A DNA stretch of 64,000 nucleotides from the NCBI RefSeq assembly GCF_027942865.1, contig NC_134511.1:1636067-1700066 (forward strand). Reading direction: 5' to 3'. Below are positions 1-12,691 of the stretch, piece by piece. The position numbers and the translations under genes are program-made. This stretch comes from Odontesthes bonariensis. Taxonomy: Eukaryota; Chordata; Actinopteri; Atheriniformes; Atherinopsidae. Below the pieces are notes generated by a model. It made no database searches. It was not told where the DNA came from and saw only the letters and a program-made list of their open reading frames with translations. The number at the start of each line of letters is the position of its first letter. Positions within the stretch are counted from its first letter, which is position 1.

Positions 1-12
1 AGTTATATGTAA

Positions 13-3000
13 TTTTTTTTTTATGACTTGTACTTTATTAGTTTTCCAAAACAAAAATACATAGCATGTGCCAATACGATATTTAAGATTACTTAATAGA
101 AAGAAAATTACTTATTAAAAAGGAAGAGTAACTAAAAAAAAAATAAAAATAATAATAATAACTAAATAAAATAAAATAACATAACATAACATAACATCAA
201 CTACTGCTAACCATAAATCTACGTATGTGAATTAACTTAAAAAAATAAAAAAAAAATAATAATTTTTTGCCCTACCCACAGAAACATTTAAATAATTATA
301 GCATTACAGTATATTCAGATCATCAAATTAAGTTTGAGCTGGAGATGCCATTTAACCCACATATGAAAAGTAATGGGACCACTTTTTGTGTATTCATTAA
401 TTCTATTTAGCAATCTGTATGATAGTCTTTCCAAGGCAGCAAGTTTGCCCAGGGATCTACACCAATGAGTCAGAGAGGGGATAGATGGACCCTTCCACTC
501 TCCCACCAACAGCTTTCTCCCCAGCATAACAGCTGTCTGCACCCATTGCGACAGGGAGGGGGGCAAGTGGACCAGTGATGAAGAGTCCCCGAGAATATAA
601 AGCTTGCTGCAAAAAAATAAGTTCTGGCCCACAATTTTTTCTAAAAATTCGTGAACTGATAACCAGTACTCTTGAAATTTTTGGGCACTCCCAAAGCACA
701 TGTACTAGTGTGCCATTCTCTTCCTGACATTTCCAACACCCTGGGGTATCTGACAAACCAACCCTATACAGTCTATATGGTGTCCAGTATATTCTGTGTA
801 AAATCTTAAATTGAACCAGTCTCGTTCTTAGTTCCCTTGACATTTTTTTCCCATTCCTAAGAATCGAATTCCATTCCTCATCTGTAAAACTGAGGTTCAA
901 ATCTGTTTCCCAGGATCTCTTAAGAGACATAGTATTAGAGTCTAAGGCAATCAATAACATTTTATAGTAAGCAGAGGCTTTATGCCCTTGACCAAACACC
1001 TTTTTTTATCTCCTCCAGTGTAGTGCATGTTGCAGGAATAGAAGTTGAGGAACCAAAAGTCTTCACCAATAAATGTCGTAATTGTAAATATTTCCAAAAG
1101 TCTTGTCTGGATAATTTAAATTCCACCACCAAGAAAAAGGGGGTTTTACCTATGCAAAGTTTAGGATTATACCAGACACTGGCAGATTTATGAAGATGTG
1201 GGTCAAATTTAAAAAATTTAGATATCTTTTTCCACAACCATTTCATATGGGAAAGCACCGGATGCGACTGATTCTGAGGAGCAAGGTTAATTGATAAACA
1301 GCTAGACAATGCAAGTGGCAGACACGCTACTGTCTCAAGAGTGAACCAATGTCTAAGAGAAAAGGCGTAGTGATAGTTAAGTAAATTCGGCATACCTAGG
1401 CCCCCATTGTCTGTTAGTCTTTGCAGTTTTCGCAGATTTAGTCTAGGCTTTTTTTTATTCCAAAGGAATAAGTTACAGAGCTTGTCAAACTGTTTAAAAT
1501 ATATCATAGGAACATGTACCGGTAGAGCCTGTAGTAAGTAGTTAAACTTGGGAGTACAAATCATTTTAATAACATTTACCTTCCCCCACATGGAGAGATA
1601 TAATTGATTCCAACGCTCTATGTCCACCCTCATTCTATCTAGCAATGGCTCAAAATTAATCTTAATTAGATTGGTAAGTTGGGGAGGAAAAGTTATTCCA
1701 AGGTACTTAATACCACTCTTGGGCCATGAAAACATGCCAGCTGGAAATACATTTTTAGGGCAAAACGCAGTAAGTGGAAGGGCCTCCGATTTTGTCCAAT
1801 TGACCTTATAGCCTGAAATGTCAGAAAATATGTTAATTATAGAAAGCAAAGTGGGGAGGGATTTCGCCGGATCTGACACAAAGAGAAGAATATCATCAGC
1901 ATACAACATAAGTTTATGACAGCTGTGTCCTATAGTTATGCCCGGAAGGTTGGCCTCTTTTCGAATAGCAACTGCCAGTGGTTCCAGGGCTAATACAAAG
2001 AGTAAAGGAGACAGGGGGTCACCCTGTCTGGTGCCTCTTTTAAGTTCAAATGATGGACCAATTATTCCATTTGTAAAAACAGATGCCATTGGTTGAGCAT
2101 ATATAAGCCGAATCCAGTTTATGAAGTTATCACTAAAGCCAAAACATTCCAGAGTTGAAAACAGATATCGCCACTCGACTCTGTCGAATGCCTTCTCTGC
2201 ATCTAACGATAGAGCAGACATAGGCACGTGACTATCTCGAGCTGCCCACATAATGTCTATAAGCCTTCTAATGTTGTCAGCTGAGGAGCGAGAGCGTATA
2301 AATCCAACTTGATCTGGATGGACTAATGTAGTTAGAACTCGGTCTAATCGATTAGCTAAAATTTTTGATAATATTTTACTATCATATGATGTTAAACTTA
2401 TAGGTCGATAATTCTGGCAGTCTGAGGGTTCCTTATCTTTTTTCAGAATGAGAGTGATAATAGCTTCTGAGAGTGAAGGCGGTAAAGTTTTTCTCTTAAA
2501 TGACTCATTATATGCATTCAAAAGTAGAGGAGATAATTCTTGGGGAAATGCTCTATAAAACTCTGACGTGAAGCCATCTAATCCGGGGGCCTTATTTGAG
2601 GGTAGGTGTTTAATTACCTCCACTATTTCATCAGTGGTAATGGGAGAGTCTAGACCCACAAGTTGATCTTTTGTTACTCTGGGAAGATTTAAGTCAGACA
2701 AAAACTTCTTGATACTTTCTTGGGGAGCAAATGATTCGGAGCTATAAAGATTCTTATAGTAATCACTAAATACTACATTTATTTCCTGGGGGTCTGAGAC
2801 CAGCTGACCATTTCCATCCCTGATAGCTGAGATGGAGCTCATGGCCTCTCTCTGTTTAATATATCTAGCTAATAGCCTACCCGCTTTATCTCCTTCTTCA
2901 AAATATTTTTGCCTGGCACGAAATAAACTAAATTCAGCTTTTTCTGACGTAATAGTATTATATTCATACTTCAACTTTATAAGTGTGTTCAAGTTTACTG

Positions 3001-3953
3001 AGGAAGGGTCCCTTTTAAAATCAAACTCTGTGATCTCAATTTGTCTTTCTAAATTAACTAACTTTCTTTTATTTTCTTTTTTTTTAAATGAAGCCTGCTG
3101 GATAATATGACCCCTTAAATATGCCTTTAGCGCTTCCCATGCCACTCCAGCAGAGGGAGCAGAAGAAACGTTAGTATTGATGTATAATTTAATTTGTGAT
3201 CTGAGAGAATCTTTAAAAGCCTCATCCAGTAGGAGACTAGAATTTAACCTCCATCTAGGACTTCTCACAGTAGTACTAACCACAGTCATATGGAGATAAA
3301 TTGGGCTATGATCTGAAAGTATTATGCTCCCAATGTTAGTAGAAACGACCGCTGCCATTAATGGTTGGGTAACTAAAAAAAGATCAATTCTTGAAAAAGA
3401 TCGACGTGGGGGAGAGTAAAAAGTATAATTCCTCCCAGAAGGATTTTGTAACCGCCAAACATCAGCAAGACTACAGGCTTCGCACAAACTTTTAAGTGCA
3501 GTATGTGTTTTTGGAATGCGCGATATCACAGCGCTTCTGTCTAATGTCATGTCCATCACCTCATTAAAGTCTCCTCCTGCAATAATGGGATAGTTCCCTA
3601 AATCCATTAATATCTTCTCCAGCTGTCCAAAAAAAGGAAGGGTCATCAACATTAGGTGCATACACATTTGCCAAAATAAAATTTTTTCCTTGGATTTCGC
3701 ATAGCATCAGAAACATCCTTCCTTCCTCATCTTTACTTTGCTTCAGGCATTTGAACTGCAGACGTCTATCAATGAGTGTAGCCACACCTCTGCTTCTACT
3801 GTTGCCACAGCTAGCACCCACAAAACCCACCCAACCTGCACCCAGTCTATATGATTCCAGCAGGGAGAGATGTGTCTCCTGAATAAATACAATTTGACAT
3901 TTCTTAGCTTTAATAAAAGACAATATTTTCTTTCTCTTTACAACATTATTATT
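13..3953 (-). mobile_element. 5'-truncated L1-clade LINE with target-site duplication
   Basis: On the minus strand this reads as an L1 ORF2 protein. It starts in the apurinic endonuclease domain (QETHL near 3870, GGDFNEVMD near 3570, SDHSP near 3310), continues through reverse transcriptase (NYRPISLTS near 2400, YADDILLF near 1890) and ends in a C-terminal Cys/His knuckle (CWKC...H...C, near 700). The frame breaks near 3620, near 990 and again near 690, so it cannot make an intact protein. ORF1 and the first residues of ORF2 are missing, consistent with 5' truncation during reverse transcription. The 3' end is a poly-A tail, seen as the T run at 13-22 on the plus strand. The 12-mer AGTTATATGTAA occurs at 1-12 and again at 3954-3965, as expected of a target-site duplication; because the left copy starts at the first base of the window its true length is unknown. 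The element is antisense to c5 and its 5' end lies 40 bp before a c5 exon. Confidence 0.93.
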
Positions 3954-3993
3954 AGTTATATGTAATAACATCTGGAGTGCGTTTGTTTTCCAG

Positions 3994-6900
3994 GCAGCCT
4001 GTGCCTAAAACCGTTCTCCGACGAGCAGCAGAAGCTGCAGCGCCTCTGTGTGGGCGAACACTGTCAGTGCATGACAGGTAAGCAGACGCCGTTTGCAAAG
4101 CTTTGGCTTCCGGCCGCATGTGTTCAGGAGCTGAAGCGTTTTGTTTCCGTGTGCAGCTGCGTGTGCTGCGTTCAGAGGAAGGATCGACACGACTCTGACG
4201 GCAGACGATCGTAAAGCAGAGATCTGCCGGCCCCAGATCAAATTTGGTGAGAACGCCGATCACATTCCTCCTGAACTGTTCGAGCTGTGAGAGTATTCTT
4301 GTGTTCTGTATCACACGTTTGGTCTCTGCAGTGATTAAACCGATCATTTCGCTGCCCTTCAGGCTCTCTTTCAGTAGATTTAGGCTGTGTTCGAAACTGC
4401 ATACTACATACTGCATACTGCATACTGCATACTACATACTGCATACTACATACTACATAATACATACTAGATACTGCATACTGCATACTACATACTCCAT
4501 ACTACATACTACATAATACATAATACATACTAGATACTGCATACTGCATACTACATACTACATACTAGATACTGCATACTGCATACTACATACTGCATAC
4601 TACATACTACATAATACATACTAGATACTGCATACTGCATACTGCATACTACATACTGCATACTACATACTGCATACTGCATACTGCATAATACATACTA
4701 GATACTGCATACTATATACTACATACTGCATACTGCATACTGCATACTACATACTGCATACTGCATACTACATACTGCATACTGCATACTACATACTGCA
4801 TACTGCATACTGCATACTACATACTACATACTATATACTGCATACTACATACTGCATACTACACACTACATACTACATACTGCATACTACATACTGCATA
4901 CTACACACTACATACTGCATACTACACACTACATAATACATACTAGATACTGCATACTGCATACTACATAATACATACTAGATACTGCGTACTGCATACT
5001 ACATACTACATACTGCATACTGCATACTACATACTGCATTCTACATACTACATAATACATACTAGATACTGCATACTGCATACTACATACTCCATACTAC
5101 ATACTACATAATACATAATACATACTAGATACTGCATACTGCATACTACATACTACATAATACATAATACATACTAGATACTGCATACTGCATACTACAT
5201 ACTGCATACTACATACTACATAATACATACTAGATACTGCATACTGCATACTACATACTGCATACTACATACTACATAATACATACTAGATACTGCATAC
5301 TACATACTACATACTGCATACTACATACTGCATACTACATACTACATACTAGATACTGCATACTACATACTGCATACTGCATACTGCATACTACATACTG
5401 CATACTGCATACTACATACTACATACTGCATACTGCATACTGCATACTACATACTGCATACTGCATACTGCATACTAGATACTACATACTGCATACTACA
5501 TACTGCATAATACATACTAGATACTGCATACTATATACTACATACTGCATACTGCATACTACATACTGCATACTGCATACTACATACTACATATTGCATA
5601 CTGCATACTACATACTACATAATACATAATACATACTAGATACTGCATACTGCATACTGCATACTACATACTGCATACTACATACTACATAATACATACT
5701 AGATACTGCATACTGCATACTACATACTACATACTAGATACTGCATACTGCATACTACATACTGCATACTACATACTACATAATACATACTAGATACTGC
5801 ATACTGCATACTGCATACTACATACTGCATACTACATACTGCATACTGCATACTGCATAATACATACTAGATACTGCATACTATATACTACATACTGCAT
5901 ACTGCATACTGCATACTACATACTGCATACTGCATACTACATACTGCATACTGCATACTACATACTGCATACTGCATACTGCATACTACATACTATATAC
6001 TGCATACTACATACTGCATACTACACACTACATACTACATACTGCATACTACATACTGCATACTACACACTACATACTGCATACTACACACTACATAATA
6101 CATACTAGATACTGCATACTGCATACTACATAATACATACTAGATACTGCGTACTGCATACTACATACTACATACTGCATACTGCATACTACATAATACA
6201 TACTAGATACTAGATACTGCATACTGCATACTACACACTACATACTGCATACTACATGCTACATACTGCATACTGCATACTGCATACTACACACTACATA
6301 CTGCATACTACATGCTACATACTGCATACTGCATACTGCATACTACACACTACATACTGCATACTGCATACTACATACTGCATACTGCATACTACATACT
6401 ACATACTGCATACTACATACTGCAGTGCATACTACATACTACATACATCATACTACATACTGCATATTACATACTACATACTACATACTACATACTGCAT
6501 ATTACATACTGCATATTACATACTACATATTACATACTACATACTACATATTACATACTGCATACTACATATTACATACTGCATACTGCATACTACATAT
6601 TAAATACTACATACTACATACATCATACTACATACTACATACTACGTACTCATCGATCAGACAGTATGCAGAGCGTTTACCCACAATGCATCTCGCTCCT
6701 GCCCGAGCCGAACAGCCGGCCTGAAGCTGATTTCTCTTAAGCTCTAAACTCTGTAAACTTTAGCAACATTTGAAACATTTTCAGGAGAGAAAGTAGTATG
6801 AATGAACCAATCAATGAACCAATCAATGAACCAATCACTGATCGTCCTGGGTTGGAATTAAAATATATATCTGAAATGTTTTTTCTTTTTCTCAATAACT

Positions 6901-9900
6901 GTTGGCTTTAATTTACTTATTTTATTTTAATTTAATTTATAATTTTATGATTTACTAATTTAACCCGTTACAGATGGATTAATCTTCCTCTGATTATGTT
7001 AAACTTAGTCAAACTCTCTCCTTTTCTTACCTGTTATCATGTTTTTATTTCCATTTCATTCATTTTATTCAGTGTTTTACTGTTTAATTCACATGTATCT
7101 GCAGTAACAGGCATGTTAATAATCTTCTTAATCAGCTCTCTGGTGACCGAGGCTGTTTTTAAATGCACCATGAAAGTACAGTTTGACTTATTATGACTCA
7201 GATTCACTGAGTTTTCCCTTTTTAAACAAATCTTTGATGATATCTGACTGTTTTCGTGAAAATAAAGTGTTCTGTGAGCAGAATGTAAGCTGATGTTTGA
7301 CCTCACATCGCAGCGTTTCTGTGTTTTTCCTCCGGCAGCCTTCAAGGTGAAGGTGGCCTCCTCCGCCGCTGAGGGCGACTTCATGACCTACAGGACCACC
7401 GTGGTGGAACAGGTGTGGAGCAAAAGAGGAGGTGAGAGAATAACCTGACAGCTCAGTACTCAAACTGCAGTTTGATTCCCAAATTCTTACATCTGATCGC
7501 TCGTTCAGTCACATGATGAACGGTCTGAGTCGTTAAAAAACGACAGAATTCTCTGATCCAAACAAAGGGGAACTAAATAAATACCAGGGGTTGTGTTTTT
7601 GGGGAGTTTTACACCTGCTGGTGACTTCAGACGCCCTGATATATGCTCCCAGGAACAGGAAGAAGGAGTTTTACACCTCAGACGCCCTGATATATGCTCC
7701 CAGGAACAGGAAGAAGGAGTTTTACACCTCAGACGTCCTGATATATGCTCCCAGGAACAGGAAGAAGGAGTTTTACACCTCAGACACCCTGATATATGCT
7801 CCCAGGAACAGGAAGAAGGAGTTTTACACCTCAGACGCCCTGATATATGCTCCCAGGAACAGGAAGAAGGAGTTTTACACCTCAGACGCCCTGATATATG
7901 CTCCCAGGAACAGGAAGAAGGAGTTTTACACCTCAGACGCCCTGATATATGCTCCCAGGAACAGGAAGAAGGAGTTTAACACCTCAGATGCCCTGATATA
8001 TGCTCCCAGGAACAGGAAGAAGGAGTTTTACACCTCAGACGCCCTGATATATGCTCCCAGGAACAGGAAGAAGGAGTTTAACACCTCAGATGCCCTGATA
8101 TATGCTCCCAGGAACAGGAAGAAGGAGTTTTACACCTCAGACGTCCTGATATATGCTCCCAGGAACAGGAAGAAGGAGTTTAACACCTCAGACGCCCTGA
8201 TATATGCTCCCAGGAACAGGAAGAAGGAGTTTTACACCTCAGACGTCCTGATATATGCTCCCAGGAACAGGAAGAAGGAGTTTTACACCTCAGACGCCCT
8301 GATATATGCTCCCAGGAACAGGAAGAAGGAGTTAAACACCTCAGACGCCCTGATATATGCTCCCAGGAACAGGAAGAAGGAGTTTTACACCTCAGACGTC
8401 CTGATATATGCTCCCAGGAACAGGAAGAAGGAGTTTTACACCTCAGACACCCTGATATATGCTCCTAGGAACAGGAAGAAGGAGTTTTACACCTCAGACG
8501 TCCTGATATATGCTCCCAGGAACAGGAAGAAGGAGTTTTACACCTCAGACGCCCTGATATATGCTCCTAGGAACAGGAAGAAGGAGTTAAACACCTCAGA
8601 CACCCTGATATATGCTCCTAGGAACAGGGAGAAGGAGTTTTACACCTCAGACGCCCTGATATATGCTCCCAGGAACAGGAAGAAGGAGTTTTACACCTCA
8701 GACGCCCTGATATATGCTCCTAGGAACAGGAAGAAGGAGTTTTACACCTCAGACGCCCTGATATATGCTCCCAGGAACAGGAAGAAGGAGTTTTACACCT
8801 CAGACGCCCTGATATATGCTCCTAGGAACAGGAAGAAGGAGTTAAACACCTCAGACGCCCTGATATATGCTCCCAGGAACAGGAAGAAGGAGTTTTACAC
8901 CTCAGACGCCCTGATATATGCTCCCAGGAACAGGAAGAAGGAGTTAAACACCTCAGACACCCTGATATATGCTCCTAGGAACAGGGAGAAGGAGTTAAAC
9001 ACCTCAGACACCCTGATATATGCTCCTAGGAACAGGGAGAAGGAGTTTTACACCTCAGACGCCCTGATATATGCTCCTAGGAACAGGGAGAAGGAGTTTT
9101 ACACCTCAGACGCCCTGATATATGCTCCCAGGAACAGGAAGAAGGAGTTTTACACCTCAGACGCCCTGATATATGCTCCCAGGAACAGGAAGAAGGAGTT
9201 TTACACCTCAGACGTCCTGATATATGCTCCCAGGAACAGGGAGAAGGAGTTTTACACCTCAGACGTCCTGATATATGCTCCCAGGAACAGGAAGAAGGAG
9301 TTTTACACCTCAGACGTCCTGATATATGCTCCCAGGAACAGGAAGAAGGAGTTTTACACCTCAGACGCCCTGATATATGCTCCTAGGAACAGGAAGAAGG
9401 AGTTTTACACCTCAGACGTCCTGATATATGCTCCCAGGAACAGGAAGAAGGAGTTTTACACCTCAGACGTCCTGATATATGCTCCCAGGAACAGGAAGAA
9501 GGAGTTTTACACCTCAGACGCCCTGATATATGCTCCCAGGAACAGGAAGAAGGAGTTTTACACCTCAGACGCCCTGATATATGCTCCCAGGAACAGGAAG
9601 AAGGAGTTTTACACCTCAGACGCCCTGATATATGCTCCTAGGAACAGGAAGAAGGAGTTAAACACCTCAGACACCCTGATATATGCTCCTAGGAACAGGA
9701 AGAAGGAGTTTTACACCTCAGACGCCCTGATATATGCTCCTAGGAACAGGAAGAAGGAGTTAAACACCTCAGACGCCCTGATATATGCTCCTAGGAACAG
9801 GAAGAAGGAGTTAAACACCTCAGACACCCTGATATATGCTCCTAGGAACAGGAAGAAGGAGTTTTACACCTCAGACGCCCTGATATATGCTCCCAGGAAC

Positions 9901-12128
9901 AGGAAGAAGGAGTTTTACACCTCAGACGCCCTGATATATGCTCCTAGGAACAGGAAGAAGGAGTTTTACACCTCAGACGTCCTGATATATGCTCCCAGGA
10001 ACAGGAAGAAGGAGTTTTACACCTCAGACGTCCTGATATATGCTCCCAGGAACAGGAAGAAGGAGTTTTACACCTCAGACGCCCTGATATATGCTCCCAG
10101 GAACAGGAAGAAGGAGTTAAACACCTCAGACACCCTGATATATGCTCCTAGGAACAGGAAGAAGGAGTTTTACACCTCAGACGCCCTGATATATGCTCCC
10201 AGGAACAGGAAGAAGGAGTTTTACACCTCAGACGCCCTGATATATGCTCCTAGGAACAGGAAGAAGGAGTTTTACACTTCAGACGCCCCGATATATGCTC
10301 CCAGGAACAGGAAGAAGGAGTTTTACACCTCAGACGCCCCGATATATGCTCCCAGGAACAGGAAGAAGGAGTTTTACACCTCAGACGCCCCGATATATGC
10401 TCCCAGGAACAGGAAGAAGGAGTTTTACACCTCAGACGCCCTGATATATGCTCCCAGGAACAGGAAGAAGGAGTTTTACACCTCAGACGCCCTGATATAT
10501 GCTCCTAGAACAGGAAGAAGGAGTTTTACACCTCAGACGCCCTGATATATGCTCCTAGAACAGGAAGAAGGAGTTTTACACCTCAGACGCCCTGATATAT
10601 GCTCCCAGGAACAGGAAGAAGGAGTTTTACACCTCAGACGCCCTGATATATGCTCCCAGGAACGGGAAGAAGGAGTTTTACACCTCAGACGCCCTGATAT
10701 ATGCTCCCAGGAACGGGAAGAAGGAGTTTTACACCTCAGACGCCCTGATATATGCTCCCAGGAACAGGAAGAAGGAGTTTTACACCTCAGACGCCCTGAT
10801 ATATGCTCCCAGGAACAGGAAGAAGGAGTTTTACCCCTCAGACGCCCTGATATATGCTCCCAGGAACAGGAAGAAGGAGTTTTACACTTCAGACGCCCTG
10901 ATATATGCTCCCAGGAACAGGAAGAAGGAGTTTTACACCTCAGACGCCCTGATATATGCTCCCAGGAACAGGAAGAAGGAGTTTTACACCTCAGACGCCC
11001 TGATATATGCTCCCAGGAACAGGAAGAAGGAGTTTTACACCTCAGACGCCCTGATATATGCTCCCAGGAACAGGAAGAAGGAGTTTTACACCTCAGACGC
11101 CCTGATATATGCTCCCAGGAACAGGAAGAAGGAGTTAAACACCTCAGACGCCCTGATATATGCTCCCAGGAACAGGAAGAAGGAGTTTTACACCTCAGAC
11201 GCCCTGATATATGCTCCCAGGAACAGGAAGAAGGAGTTTTACACCTCAGACGCCCTGATATATGCTCCCAGGAACAGGAAGAAGGAGTTTTACGCCTCAG
11301 ACGCCCTGATATATGCTCCCAGGAACAGGAAGAAGGAGTTTATACACCTCAGACGCCCTGATATATGCTCCCAGGAACAGGAAGAAGGAGTTAAACACCT
11401 CAGACGCCCTGATATACGCTCCAAAGGAACAGGAAGAAGGAGTTAAACACAATATGTCACCTTTAAATGATTATAAATCGTGTCTTTTACTTATTTCCTT
11501 TATATCTCCACAACTCTTTCATTGATTCTTCTTTATATTTTGTTTTTCTTTAACGGATCAGATTTTTTTCGTGGCACTTTGGTCATTCCGTATCACGTGT
11601 TTGTTTTGGGCGAAGGACGGATTCAAACTGATCCTAAGTCACTTAAATTTGAGCTCATGTGAAGATAAATGAGTGGAATTAAGAATATTCAGGCTGCAGA
11701 TGCTGTTTTATCCCCTTGTTTTGGTTTCCTGTCTGGTTTTATTCCCTTTATCGGGCTGTTTGTGCTGCAGAGTTTGAGGCGGTGTCACCAGGTACCGAGG
11801 TGGACCTGGTAAAGAAAGCCACCTGCAATGGGGTTGAACTCAAGGAGGGCAAACAGTACATGGTGATAGGATCCAGTGGGTCGGAGTATTCGACCGGCAG
11901 CGTCTTCAAGTGAGTCCGAAACTGCTGACACCAACAACACAGAAGTACAGCCTCTCTGGTTTGTTGTGATGCTAACCCGTTGTGTTCCTGTCCCTCAGGT
12001 ATCGTGTTCCCCTGGACTCTGATGCTCTGGTGGAGAACTGGCCCGCAGAATGTGATTTTCCTGGGTGCGCAGAGTACATAAATAAGATCGCAGGCTTTAC
12101 TTTCGACCTTGGCTTGTTTGGCTGCTGA
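3994..12128 (+). CDS. c5: Complement C5, last five coding exons (NTR/C345C domain)
   Basis: Complement C5 is a secreted plasma protein. C5 convertase cleaves it to C5a, and C5b starts the membrane attack complex; the C345C (NTR) domain encoded here contacts C6/C7 during that assembly. Exons read as 3994-4077, 4157-4246, 7339-7431, 11771-11909 and 11999-12128 (stop TGA 12126-12128). Each is bounded by AG and GT and the phases join cleanly. The translation contains [67 protein letters not shown] and a terminal GLFGC. It resembles mammalian C5 (IKKVTC..AEL.KGRQYLIMG, YPLDS..WIEYWP, final NGC) more than C3 or C4. The order C5 then centriolin on the same strand also matches mammals. Upstream exons lie outside the window. 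One intron holds a heptamer array plus MITE remains and the next holds a 3.8-kb 51-bp minisatellite. Coding sequence is intact as read. Confidence 0.93.
4383..6800 (+). mobile_element. Harbinger-like MITE, left end plus expanded heptamer array
   Basis: The left terminal repeat GGCTGTGTTCGAAACTGCAT begins at 4383 next to TTA. It runs into a roughly 2.2-kb heptamer array and then into the unique body of the family (GCAGAGCGTTTACCCACAAT near 6668, through AGAAAGTAGT near 6790). The rest of the body and the right terminal repeat are absent. The same family occurs at least eight more times in the window. TTA next to the terminal repeat suggests the PIF/Harbinger superfamily, but no transposase is present to confirm it. 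It lies in a c5 intron. Confidence 0.7.
4400..6655 (+). repeat. CATACTR heptamer array (c5 intron)
   Basis: Tandem 7-bp units CATACTG and CATACTA in irregular alternation, with minority units such as CATAATA, TAGATACTG and CACACTA. Open frames read through it on both strands (repeated [13 protein letters not shown]) only because 7-bp units scan all frames without a stop. About 330 bp near 4690-5020 is repeated almost exactly near 5855-6185. Confidence 0.95.
7615..11445 (+). repeat. 51-bp minisatellite in a c5 intron, about 75 copies
   Basis: The unit contains GACGCCCTGATATATGCTCC followed by CAGGAACAGGAAGAAGGAG and a TTTTACACCTCA or TTAAACACCTCA linker. Because 51 is a multiple of three, the array forms a 984-codon open frame with a 17-residue period ([14 protein letters not shown]). 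It lies between two C5 exons and has no homologue known to me, so it is not a gene. Sites varying between units are GCC/GTC/ACC after GAC, CCCAGG/CCTAGG, GAAGAAG/GGAGAAG and TTTTAC/TTAAAC. A single-base loss near 10508 shifts the frame. Units in the last third are more uniform. Confidence 0.97.
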
Positions 12129-12238
12129 GTTTACAGTTAAAATTTAATCGTTTATAGGTTTGAGCGGCTCACAGTTTGAATGTAAATGGATGTTTTTGTC
12201 CCTTACCGAAATCTGCCATCCTGTCATTAGGATTTTCC

Positions 12239-12244
12239 AATAAA
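12239..12244 (+). promoter_or_regulatory. c5: c5 polyadenylation signal
   Basis: AATAAA lies 111 bases after the c5 stop codon in otherwise unremarkable AT-rich 3' UTR sequence, so the c5 transcript probably ends near 12260. This is inferred from the hexamer only. Confidence 0.7.
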
Positions 12245-12249
12245 AGTTG

Positions 12250-12690
12250 AATAGATAAATACTGTGTGGAAACAAATTCCTTTAGAAAAAGAGGAAGAAT
12301 GGACTCAGATTCTTATCAAACACTGAAACAATCAGTCAGTTCCCAAAGTGGAGAATTTGGTGAATTTTCTGCTCTTCGTCTTCCATAAATTTGTTGTAAT
12401 GTTGACAAAGACGCCATTAAAAGCCCATAAAGATGGAAAACAAAATGTTGTGGTGCAGGGCAAGAAGCCAAAGTTGTAAACTGCGGTAATGTGAGTAGCT
12501 ATAGTCAATATTCAAAATAAGTTATAAAGATGCACAAACTTCTTTGATGTTGCTTTAAAGGAAGCTGATGGGACACAATAATAAATAACTTTTACTGAGT
12601 GTGTTCCTGCATCAGACTCTATATTTGGTTAGTTTGGTCAGTAAATGAATTTTAATAGTTCAAATGAACTGAAGAAATCACAGAATGAAC
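12250..12690. other. c5 downstream flank, no recognisable feature
   Basis: About 440 bp of AT-rich unique-looking sequence after the c5 polyadenylation signal. I see no exon, RNA gene or repeat unit in it. Confidence 0.5.
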
Positions 12691-12691
12691 C

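Noticed and set aside
7591-10545. 984-codon open frame ([14 protein letters not shown] repeats)
   Set aside because: It is exactly the 51-bp minisatellite read in one frame, lies between two C5 exons, and the other frames and strands show repeat-limited frames too.
7615-11445. CRISPR-like array of direct repeats
   Set aside because: The units are contiguous without unique spacers, in a vertebrate intron. None of the arrays in this window has CRISPR repeat-spacer organisation.
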